In this document: positions 1-4,502 of the stretch, piece after piece
Numbering within the stretch: the first letter of the stretch is position 1
Layout of the letters: each line of letters begins with the position of its first letter
NCBI GenBank assembly: GCA_022710165.1
Contig: JAKLHL010000121.1
Coordinates: 1 to 5,076, forward strand
Reading direction: 5' to 3'
From: Bdellovibrionales bacterium
GTDB lineage: Bacteria > Bdellovibrionota > JAFGOL01
DNA length: 5,076 bases
The notes under the pieces: model-generated
Database searches by the model: none
Told to the model about the DNA's origin: nothing
Seen by the model: the letters and a program-made list of their open reading frames with translations, nothing else
Translations under genes and position numbers: made by a program

Positions 1-63
1 CTCTTGCTTCTGTGGCTCCGTTGATGCATCTTTTCAGTAGATTTAAAAAGGAGGGCTCCACTT
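1..63 (+). other. Upstream spacer or 3' end of an unidentified upstream gene, with the lolD ribosome-binding site
   Basis: No gene can be firmly called here. One frame stops at 24 after a hydrophobic LLLLWLR tail, which could be the end of a membrane protein such as a Lol permease. A second frame stops at 40. A third stays open to 92 and would overlap lolD by 29 bases, but its residues do not resemble a LolC/LolE C-terminus. AAGGAGGG at 48-55 is a strong Shine-Dalgarno sequence 8 bases before the lolD ATG. No promoter is visible, so lolD is probably transcribed from further upstream. Confidence 0.3.
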
Positions 64-741
64 ATGGTGTTAAAGGTCAGTGGGCTCAATAAATCATATT
101 TGCAGGGGGACGGTACTTTCCTTGAGGTCCTGAAAGGCATAGACTTTAACCTCTTAAAGGGAGAATCCGTGGCTGTAATGGGTGAATCAGGTTCAGGAAA
201 GACCACTTTCCTTAACTGTGTTGCAGGACTTGATCGTTTCAATTCCGGCCAGGTACTTTTACTGGATAAAGATCTGTCGTCGCTGAAGGATAAGGACCTT
301 GGCCTTGCCAGGAACAGGCTCTTGGGTTTTGTTTTTCAGTTCCACTATCTGTTAAAGGATTTTTCTGTGAAGGAGAACGTAATGATGCCTTGCCTTATAT
401 CAGGCGAGACGCAGAGCAGGGCAGAAGAAAGGGCCTTGTCCATATTGGAGAAGATAAGGCTCTTACATAAGGCGGAGAGTTTTCCAAAACAGCTTTCCGG
501 CGGTGAGCAACAAAGGGCGGCCATAGCTAGGGCGCTGGTCATGAACCCGTCGCTGTTGGTCATGGATGAGCCTACTGGTAATCTTGATGAGCATTTGTCT
601 GATGATATAATCGCGACAGTTTTAAAGTTCTGCAAAGAGAACAACACCGGTATACTCATGGCTACACATAACAGCAAGATAGCCGGTATGATGGATAAAA
701 TACTTAGACTTAAGGAAGGTGTACTATGGAACCAAGAGTGA
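64..741 (+). CDS. lolD: LolD-like ABC transporter ATPase (lipoprotein release)
   Basis: This is the ATP-hydrolysing subunit of a LolCDE-type complex, which extracts mature lipoproteins from the inner membrane and passes them to the periplasmic carrier LolA. At 225 residues it has the usual family length. Visible motifs are Walker A GESGSGKTT (residues 40-48), a Q-loop in the LolD-style context FVFQFHYLL (89-97), the ABC signature LSGGEQQR (144-151), Walker B LLVMDEP with the catalytic Glu at 169, D-loop GNLD (172-175) and the switch His at 202. The ATG is preceded by AAGGAGGG at 8 bases. The gene overlaps the serine acetyltransferase gene by 16 bases, implying translational coupling. Its membrane partners are not in the window and may lie upstream. 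MacB-, FtsE- or LptB-like ATPases are close relatives, but the FQFHYLL stretch favours LolD. The lipoprotein at 2091 is a plausible cargo. Confidence 0.9.
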   Translation: MVLKVSGLNKSYLQGDGTFLEVLKGIDFNLLKGESVAVMGESGSGKTTFLNCVAGLDRFNSGQVLLLDKDLSSLKDKDLGLARNRLLGFVFQFHYLLKDFSVKENVMMPCLISGETQSRAEERALSILEKIRLLHKAESFPKQLSGGEQQRAAIARALVMNPSLLVMDEPTGNLDEHLSDDIIATVLKFCKENNTGILMATHNSKIAGMMDKILRLKEGVLWNQE

Positions 742-1589
742 TCCGAAAGGTAGTAGATGAACTTTGTGCTGACAAGTCCACCTCAGAGATATCGTTCAGG
801 ACGAACTTTAACTCCCCGATGCCTTCCGTTAAAGAACTTATAGAGGCTGTATCTTTGCTCAGATCGGCCTTGCTGCCAGGTTATTTTGGTACAGCAGACC
901 AGGAACCTGTGGACCAGCATTTCTACATAGGTTCTGTGCTCGAGAAAGCATCAAAGAAACTCAAACAGCAGGTCTTGAGCGGTTACTGCTTTTTTTGTGA
1001 GACGCCTCAGCAGTGCGAATCATGCGCACACAAGTCCAGCGGCGTAATGGAAAAATTCGTTCAAACCCTTCCAACGATAAGGCATCTTCTTGCCACAGAC
1101 GCTATGGCTGCTTATGAGGGTGACCCTGCGGCAAGGAGCGCAGGCGAGGCCATCTTTTGTTATCCAAGCATAAAGGCCTTGGTGAACCACAGGATAGCGC
1201 ATGAGCTTTACAAGCTCGGTGTGCCGCTTATCCCGAGGATAATCAGCGAGCTTGCACATTCAGAGACGGGCATAGACATACATCCAGGGGCGCAGATAGG
1301 CGAGAGGTTCTTCATGGACCACGGCACCGGCATAGTTATAGGTGAAACGTCGGTGATAGGAAAGAACGTTCGTCTTTATCAGGGAGTGACCCTTGGAGCA
1401 AAGAGCTTCCCTCTTGACGCTAACGGAAAACCGATCAAGGGCATAGCAAGACATCCGATAGTGGAGGATGACGTTATAATCTATGCAGGGGCGACCATAC
1501 TTGGAAGGATAACCATAGGAAAAGGCGCTGTAGTGGGCGGCAATAAGTGGGTCACAGACCCTGTGCCTGCAGGGAACAAGGTGGTCTGA
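726..1589 (+). CDS. cysE: Serine O-acetyltransferase, EpsC type
   Basis: It transfers an acetyl group from acetyl-CoA to L-serine, giving O-acetylserine, the first step of cysteine synthesis in the cytoplasm. The 287-residue protein has a long N-terminal helical domain with PGYFG (51-55) and the family stretch LLATDAMAAYEGDPA (121-135). A left-handed beta-helix of hexapeptide repeats follows from about 180. Likely catalytic residues are Asp133 in GDPA and His199 in DHGTGIVIGET, matching Asp92 and His158 of E. coli CysE by motif. An unusual C-X2-C-X5-C-X2-C cluster lies at C88, C91, C97 and C100. The C-terminus (PAGNKVV) lacks the terminal Ile tail that docks E. coli CysE into cysteine synthase, so that complex is not predicted. 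The start is supported by AGGAAGG at 713-719, 6 bases upstream and inside lolD. cutA follows after 3 bases, so the three genes look like one operon. Confidence 0.93.
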   Translation: MEPRVIRKVVDELCADKSTSEISFRTNFNSPMPSVKELIEAVSLLRSALLPGYFGTADQEPVDQHFYIGSVLEKASKKLKQQVLSGYCFFCETPQQCESCAHKSSGVMEKFVQTLPTIRHLLATDAMAAYEGDPAARSAGEAIFCYPSIKALVNHRIAHELYKLGVPLIPRIISELAHSETGIDIHPGAQIGERFFMDHGTGIVIGETSVIGKNVRLYQGVTLGAKSFPLDANGKPIKGIARHPIVEDDVIIYAGATILGRITIGKGAVVGGNKWVTDPVPAGNKVV

Positions 1590-1592
1590 TCC

Positions 1593-1961
1593 ATGGGTTC
1601 CTATGCTGTCGTTCTTACAACTGTAAGCTCTAGCGACGAGGCAAAAAAGATAAGTTCAGCCATATTGGAGAAAAGGCTTTGTGCCTGTGTTAACATCATT
1701 CCGGGACTTGAATCTTTTTTTCACTGGCAGGGCAAAATTGATAATGCAAAGGAACTTTTACTGCTTATAAAGACCAGAAAGGAACTTTTTGATGAACTTT
1801 GCGCAGAGATAAAATCCCTTCACTCGTACTCCGTTCCGGAAATAATAATGCTGCCAATAAAAGATGGCTATTCCACTTACTTGGAATGGATATCTGGCAA
1901 TGTTATAGAACGTGACAAAAAAGCAAAAAGGTGTATAAAAGTTAAACAAAAGCACAGGTGA
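1593..1961 (+). CDS. cutA: CutA-family divalent-ion tolerance protein
   Basis: CutA is a small, very stable trimeric protein with a ferredoxin-like fold, structurally close to PII signalling proteins. Links to copper or other divalent-cation tolerance are reported, but its biochemical role is unsettled. Family motifs are visible: ACVNI (31-35), W45 with GKI (47-49), ELLLLIKT (54-61), the HPYxVPEI-type segment here as HSYSVPEI (77-84, Pro replaced by Ser), and YLEWI (96-100). At 122 residues it is somewhat longer than usual because of a basic tail (KKAKRCIKVKQKHR). There is no signal peptide, so it is cytoplasmic. AAGGTGG at 1578-1584, inside the end of cysE, serves as Shine-Dalgarno at 8 bases. 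It is the last gene of the lolD-cysE-cutA operon. No strong terminator follows it. Confidence 0.92.
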   Translation: MGSYAVVLTTVSSSDEAKKISSAILEKRLCACVNIIPGLESFFHWQGKIDNAKELLLLIKTRKELFDELCAEIKSLHSYSVPEIIMLPIKDGYSTYLEWISGNVIERDKKAKRCIKVKQKHR

Positions 1962-1979
1962 GAGCACAGGTCCTGGGCT
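1951..1979 (+). repeat. Direct repeat AGCACAGGT x2 merging into a 17-bp dyad
   Basis: AGCACAGGT occurs at 1951-1959 (end of cutA) and 1963-1971, separated by GAG. The second copy is the left half of an imperfect palindrome at 1963-1979, AGCaCAGG-t-CCTGgGCT, with 7 of 8 pairs matching around T1971. With a central single base it is a poor RNA hairpin and lacks a good T-tract, so a protein-binding site is more likely than a terminator. It is centred about 100 bases upstream of the start predicted for the sigma-54 promoter at 2047-2062, a usual distance for an enhancer-binding protein. The functional role is inference. Confidence 0.35.
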
Positions 1980-2046
1980 TGGTTTTCTGCTCCGTTTAAT
2001 CAGAATTATTTAATAATTACAGCTTGTTAGCTATATATTTCGGGCT

Positions 2047-2062
2047 AGGCACGCTAGTTGCA
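2047..2062 (+). promoter_or_regulatory. Sigma-54 (RpoN) -24/-12 promoter of the lipoprotein gene
   Basis: AGGCACG-N4-TTGCA matches the RpoN consensus TGGCACG-N4-TTGCW at every defined position except the first T. The invariant GG (2048-2049) and GC (2060-2061) are exactly 10 bases apart. A start about 12 bases after the GC falls near 2073. That leaves a leader of about 18 bases carrying GAGGGAG (2075-2081), 9 bases before the ATG at 2091. The spacing to the gene and the plausible leader support function. Sigma-54 promoters require an ATP-dependent enhancer-binding protein, and a possible site for one lies at 1963-1979. Confidence 0.75.
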
Positions 2063-2090
2063 TATATAGAAGCAGAGGGAGAGAAAAACT

Positions 2091-2927
2091 ATGAAGAGAA
2101 CCTATTTAATAAGCTTGGTTGCTGTAGTAGCAGTAATGCTTTCTTCTTGCGGAAGACAGCAGTACAACCCATTCACACCGACTACAACAGGGACAACCGG
2201 AAGTGTAGAGGCTGCAAATCCTCTTGATAATTTTAACACCATTTGGACCTCAGAGAATTACATCACTGTTGGAAGCGAGTTCAGTGATTCACAGAAAAGA
2301 ACACTTTCCAACTTCTTTGGTTATAACGACGTTTATAAAGCATGGAACGGCTGCAAATATGGTTATAAGAACTTTAACACTATGACTTGCTTTGATAGTT
2401 CAGATCCGCTCAGGACCTATTTCTTGGCTAATTCTTACAGCTATAAACCATATCCAGCTCCTAAGGACCTTGGTACTGTTAAGTATTACAAGATCAGGTT
2501 CGCGGCTAACGTTGATGAAGCTACAAGAGAGATCATAGAAGGTGATGCATATCTTGATATAGAGCTTCATACCGCTACAAAGACATTTAATGCAGTATTC
2601 TCAACAGCAGCATCTTCGCTGGTAGTTGACGAATCTACAGGCGACATAGCAGTTACCTTAGAGGACGAGTGCGGAGACATAAGCTTTGAAGCAACATTGC
2701 TCCCAGACGGTAAACTTACAGCTGTTCAGATGACTTTCTTGAACACACCTGAATCCTACAAGAATCCTTCATGCTATCATGACGGAAAGCTTCCTGAAGG
2801 GCTCACAGGTTATAACAGCATCGTATATCCTAGCTCTATACCAGAAGGCATAGATTCTATGGGCGGAAGGGCACAGCTTTTTATATCCGGTTCAACGGTC
2901 CTGATCAACGACTTCGTAGAAGAATAA
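2091..2927 (+). CDS. Predicted outer-membrane lipoprotein, function unknown
   Basis: The 278-residue product starts with a lipoprotein signal peptide: MKR, a hydrophobic core and lipobox LSSC, with lipidated Cys at residue 20. Gly at +2 is not the Asp retention signal of the E. coli Lol pathway, so outer-membrane sorting is expected. A Thr/Gly/Ser linker (about 29-39, TPTTTGTTGSV) follows. The mature domain (about 45-278) is rich in aromatics and predicted beta strands and has four more cysteines (88, 100, 194, 228) that could form two disulfides. I recognise no family or catalytic motif. The start is supported by GAGGGAG at 2075-2081. A sigma-54 promoter lies directly upstream and a strong terminator follows at 2957-2991, so it appears monocistronic and activator-controlled. 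LolD at 64-741 belongs to the machinery that would export it. Confidence 0.85.
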   Translation: MKRTYLISLVAVVAVMLSSCGRQQYNPFTPTTTGTTGSVEAANPLDNFNTIWTSENYITVGSEFSDSQKRTLSNFFGYNDVYKAWNGCKYGYKNFNTMTCFDSSDPLRTYFLANSYSYKPYPAPKDLGTVKYYKIRFAANVDEATREIIEGDAYLDIELHTATKTFNAVFSTAASSLVVDESTGDIAVTLEDECGDISFEATLLPDGKLTAVQMTFLNTPESYKNPSCYHDGKLPEGLTGYNSIVYPSSIPEGIDSMGGRAQLFISGSTVLINDFVEE

Positions 2928-2952
2928 ACAGTAGAATAAGAATACTAATATA

Positions 2953-2961
2953 TGTTATAAT
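2953..2961 (+). promoter_or_regulatory. Extended -10 promoter for the small secreted-protein gene
   Basis: TGTTATAAT matches the extended -10 form TGnTATAAT fully. The -35 region is weak: TAGAAT at 2932-2937 shares three bases with TTGACA at an 18-base spacing. Extended -10 promoters tolerate a poor -35. A start 7-8 bases downstream falls at about 2968-2969, the last bases of the left arm of the overlapping terminator hairpin. The resulting leader of about 23 bases keeps the Shine-Dalgarno sequence at 2976-2981. Part of the match comes from the hairpin arm itself, so coincidence is possible. Confidence 0.5.
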
Positions 2962-2991
2962 GCCCTCCACAAAATGGAGGGCATTATTTTT
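2957..2991 (+). terminator. Strong rho-independent terminator of the lipoprotein gene
   Basis: A perfect 13-bp stem has left arm ATAATGCCCTCCA (2957-2969), loop CAAAA (2970-2974) and right arm TGGAGGGCATTAT (2975-2987), followed by T residues through 2991. It lies 29 bases after the lipoprotein stop codon. The right arm also holds GGAGGG, the only Shine-Dalgarno sequence for the gene starting at 2992, so read-through transcripts would have that site locked in the stem. Confidence 0.88.
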
Positions 2992-3411
2992 ATGAAAAAA
3001 ATTATACTTGTTCTTGTCTGTGCAGTCATTAGCATGAGTGCTTATGGAAGGGTAACAGTAACAAAGGACTTTATGAATGTTGGCTTCTCCAGCATTAATG
3101 AATATAAGAACTTCGTGACAAAACTTAAGATGCCTGCGACGCCAAAGGACCAGGACTGTAATTCTGAATATTGTATGGCTTTATATAATCAGTGTGCCAA
3201 GGAAGCCATAGAGGCAGCTAAGAGCCAGAATCCAGATGTGGTGATAGAGGGCAACTCGGTGGTTTCGCTAAGTATTGCCTCATACTGTACTTTGATAACA
3301 GGCCTTTATTATTCAGTATGCAAAAAAGACCTTACCGAGAGTAAGATGAAGGTCACTTTGGACAATTATAACGAGGCTAAAGAGCTTATATTACAGGCCG
3401 CACAAAAATAA
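2992..3411 (+). CDS. Small secreted cysteine-containing protein, function unknown
   Basis: I chose ATG 2992 (139 residues) over the in-frame ATG at 2974. The product then starts with a typical signal peptide, MKKIILVLVCAVISMSAYG, with likely signal peptidase I cleavage after the A-Y-G at 17-19. GGAGGG at 2976-2981 is 11 bases upstream, while ATG 2974 lies in the terminator loop and has no Shine-Dalgarno sequence. The mature part is about 120 residues, mostly helical, with five cysteines (56, 61, 68, 99, 110), three of them in a C-X4-C-X6-C cluster. The Cys at 10 is not in a lipobox, because the residue before it is Val. No family is recognised. A periplasmic or exported location is likely. 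The gene has its own promoter candidate inside the upstream terminator and converges with the minus-strand gene, leaving 5 bases between the stop codons. Confidence 0.78.
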   Translation: MKKIILVLVCAVISMSAYGRVTVTKDFMNVGFSSINEYKNFVTKLKMPATPKDQDCNSEYCMALYNQCAKEAIEAAKSQNPDVVIEGNSVVSLSIASYCTLITGLYYSVCKKDLTESKMKVTLDNYNEAKELILQAAQK

Positions 3412-3425
3412 GGCCTCTATTTTTT
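3395..3425 (+). terminator. Possible weak terminator at the convergent gene ends
   Basis: AGGCC (3395-3399) can pair with GGCCT (3412-3416) across a 12-base loop, and six T residues follow at 3420-3425. The stem is only 5 bp but GC-rich. It spans the last codons of the plus-strand gene and reaches into the end of the minus-strand gene. Read on the minus strand there is no T-tract, so it would serve only the plus strand. Confidence 0.3.
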
Positions 3426-4289
3426 CATTTTCTCGTATTTTTTTATCTTTGCTGAAATAGGGTTATTACCCACGTATTCAGGCCCAAGGAATACTATTTT
3501 ATTTTCATAAGTGTATTTGCCGGAGCTTTTGCTCTTAACTGTAAGAAGCCCGATGCTGTCTCCGCCGTTAAGGAGCCTTATAACATTCACACCGCCCAGG
3601 TCCATTGCCTGCGGCAGTTCCTCTTGTATGCCGGCAGAAAGTATAAGGTCCACTCCCTTTGCCTGCTTTGCGATCTTTTTAAGTCCCTGTTCGTTTGAGT
3701 AAAGGAGCAGGATGGTGAACGGCCTGTTCTTGGTCCCAAGTTCTTTTAGCTCTTTCTTTAAAGTGTTCTCTACGTCGTTAAGTTTTAGCTCCAGCATCAT
3801 AGACTGGTCTAAAAATTCAGGTTGTATGAGCCCAAGTATCACGATATCCCTTCCAGCCCTTTTTATCTTTAGGCTCTTTTTAAATTTTAGGTCGTCAGAG
3901 TTGCTGATGACTAGAGGAAGGCCTTTAGAGGCTGTATGGAATACAGATACTCCTTTTTTGAGATCGGACCTTCCAGGCAGTGATGCGTCTATCTTCATCA
4001 TCCTCATTGACTCAGAAAGTATATTAGCGCCCGTCATCTCTATCTTGTTCTCATGCTCCAGCGACGGCAGGTCTGTAAACAGGGTGTTGCCGGAATTTAT
4101 GTATATGGTGCTGGCAGGGTCTAGCTTTTGCTTTTTTAACCAGTTTATCCTTCTTTCTGAACCGCCTCCAGGATCTGTTGCGCATCCGCAGGTGCTTACG
4201 CTTCCCTCCATATCATTAGTGTAGATTATTTTAAGGTCTGCACTTGAGCTTGCCATCAGAGTGCTGAATGCTATTGCTAGTATTAACAT
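3417..4289 (-). CDS. Secreted UshA/SoxB-like metallophosphatase-fold protein, probably degenerate
   Basis: The 290-residue protein has a short signal peptide (MLILAIAFSTLMASSSA, likely cleaved before DLK). A domain resembling the UshA/SoxB 5'-nucleotidase branch of metallophosphatases follows: IIYTNDMEG (21-29), TCGCATDPGGGSERR (33-47) and INSGNTLF (64-71). It lacks the C-terminal nucleotide-binding domain of full 5'-nucleotidases. Canonical metal ligands look replaced: DxH reads D-M-E (26-28), the GD motif reads GN (67-68), no GNH[DE] is visible near residue 106, and the GHxH region reads SAGIQE (218-223). Either it is a non-catalytic paralogue or it uses other ligands. The CGC motif (34-36) is retained and may bind metal or form a disulfide. 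GGAGGG (4296-4301 on the complement) lies 6 bases before the ATG, and an in-frame stop 8 codons upstream fixes the start. The n-region lacks Lys or Arg, which is unusual for a signal peptide. Confidence 0.72.
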   Translation of the reverse strand: MLILAIAFSTLMASSSADLKIIYTNDMEGSVSTCGCATDPGGGSERRINWLKKQKLDPASTIYINSGNTLFTDLPSLEHENKIEMTGANILSESMRMMKIDASLPGRSDLKKGVSVFHTASKGLPLVISNSDDLKFKKSLKIKRAGRDIVILGLIQPEFLDQSMMLELKLNDVENTLKKELKELGTKNRPFTILLLYSNEQGLKKIAKQAKGVDLILSAGIQEELPQAMDLGGVNVIRLLNGGDSIGLLTVKSKSSGKYTYENKIVFLGPEYVGNNPISAKIKKYEKMKK

Positions 4290-4333
4290 CTTTTTCCCTC
4301 CATCATTATTTTAGCTTTAAGTCCCTATAAACT

Positions 4334-4348
4334 GTATAAAAATTATAC
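4334..4348 (-). promoter_or_regulatory. Candidate -10 and operator palindrome of the minus-strand gene
   Basis: GTATAA-AAA-TTATAC is a perfect 6-bp inverted repeat with a 3-base centre. On the minus strand it contains TATAAT (4347 down to 4342), a consensus -10 that would start transcription near 4335 and give a leader of about 46 bases. No good -35 sits at 16-18 bases: TTTACA (4363 to 4358) is too close to TATAAT and pairs only with a poor TTTATA at 4340-4335. The palindrome could be a repressor site over the -10, or chance in AT-rich DNA. Confidence 0.35.
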
Positions 4349-4374
4349 GGATATCTGTGTAAATGACTAATATT

Positions 4375-4399
4375 TTGGCGCTTTTTAAAACAGCGCCAA
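4375..4399. promoter_or_regulatory. 25-bp dyad, candidate enhancer-binding-protein site (UAS)
   Basis: Arms TTGGCGCT (4375-4382) and AGCGCCAA (4392-4399) are perfect inverted repeats. The centre TTTTAAAAC extends the symmetry, leaving one mismatched pair (4383/4391) around A4387. Because it lies between divergent genes and has no T-tract on either side, it is not a terminator for either. Its centre is about 82 bases upstream of the start predicted for the sigma-54 promoter at 4442-4458, where activators of that class bind. It may also affect the minus-strand promoter. The arms do not match the NtrC or NifA sites I know. Confidence 0.6.
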
Positions 4400-4402
4400 G
4401 TA

Positions 4403-4415
4403 TAAGTTATTGATA
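4403..4415 (-). promoter_or_regulatory. IHF-consensus site between dyad and sigma-54 promoter
   Basis: TAAGTTATTGATA fits the complement of the IHF consensus WATCAANNNNTTR at all defined positions. It lies between the 25-bp dyad and the -24/-12 promoter, about 60 bases before the predicted start. At many sigma-54 promoters IHF bends DNA in this position so that the upstream activator can touch the polymerase. A match in AT-rich DNA can arise by chance, but its placement adds support. Confidence 0.5.
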
Positions 4416-4432
4416 ATATTGAGCTTTAAACA

Positions 4433-4455
4433 AACAAGTACTTGGCATGCTTGTT
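4433..4455. repeat. Inverted repeat overlapping the -24 element
   Basis: AACAAG (4433-4438) and CTTGTT (4450-4455) are perfect inverted repeats 11 bases apart. A smaller palindrome, CAAGTACTTG (4435-4444), lies inside. Both overlap the -24 element of the sigma-54 promoter, so a DNA-binding protein here would compete with the polymerase. Part of the symmetry comes from the promoter sequence itself. Confidence 0.3.
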
Positions 4456-4458
4456 GCA
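4442..4458 (+). promoter_or_regulatory. Sigma-54 (RpoN) -24/-12 promoter of the Gln/Asn-rich protein gene
   Basis: TTGGCATG-N4-TTGCA agrees with the RpoN consensus YTGGCACG-N4-TTGCW except for T in place of the second C of CAC. The invariant GG (4444-4445) and GC (4456-4457) are exactly 10 bases apart. Transcription would start near 4469, giving a leader of about 34 bases with GGGGGAG (4489-4495) placed 7 bases before the ATG at 4503. A dyad and an IHF-like site lie upstream in the expected order, making this the best-supported regulatory region of the window. Confidence 0.85.
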
Positions 4459-4502
4459 ACAGATAAGGCAGAATAATAGAACTCTAAAGGGGGAGTTAGA
4501 AA

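Noticed and set aside
3..92. Frame open from the window edge to 92, as the end of an upstream LolC/LolE permease
   Set aside because: The residues do not resemble a LolC/LolE C-terminus and the frame would overlap lolD by 29 bases. The shorter hydrophobic frame ending at 24 is equally possible.
1975..1990. Second sigma-54-like match, TGGGCTTGG...CTGC, just after cutA
   Set aside because: The GG-to-GC spacing is 11 or 12, not 10, and it lies about 100 bases from the next gene.
1962..1993. Rho-independent terminator after cutA
   Set aside because: The only symmetry has a one-base centre or a long weak GAGCA/TGCTC stem, with at most four T residues. It is not convincing.
2024..2227. Open frame of 67 codons across the spacer and the lipoprotein start
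   Set aside because: It overlaps the sigma-54 promoter and the signal peptide of the lipoprotein in another frame and has no Shine-Dalgarno. Its residues look like an out-of-frame reading.
2974..2991. In-frame upstream ATG at 2974 as the start of the small secreted-protein gene
   Set aside because: It lies in the loop and right arm of the terminator, has no Shine-Dalgarno, and would put MEGIIF ahead of an already complete MKK signal peptide.
3712..4224. Plus-strand open frame of 170 codons opposite the metallophosphatase-like gene
   Set aside because: It has a biased Ser/Phe/Leu composition typical of an antisense shadow, and no ribosome-binding site. The minus-strand gene has a good start and family motifs.
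4290..4311. Tiny upstream open frame MMEGKRC on the minus strand overlapping the metallophosphatase-like start
   Set aside because: Seven codons with no Shine-Dalgarno of its own. It is most likely a by-product of the ribosome-binding-site sequence.
4375..4399. The dyad as a transcription terminator
   Set aside because: Both flanking genes are transcribed away from it, and neither side has a T-tract.
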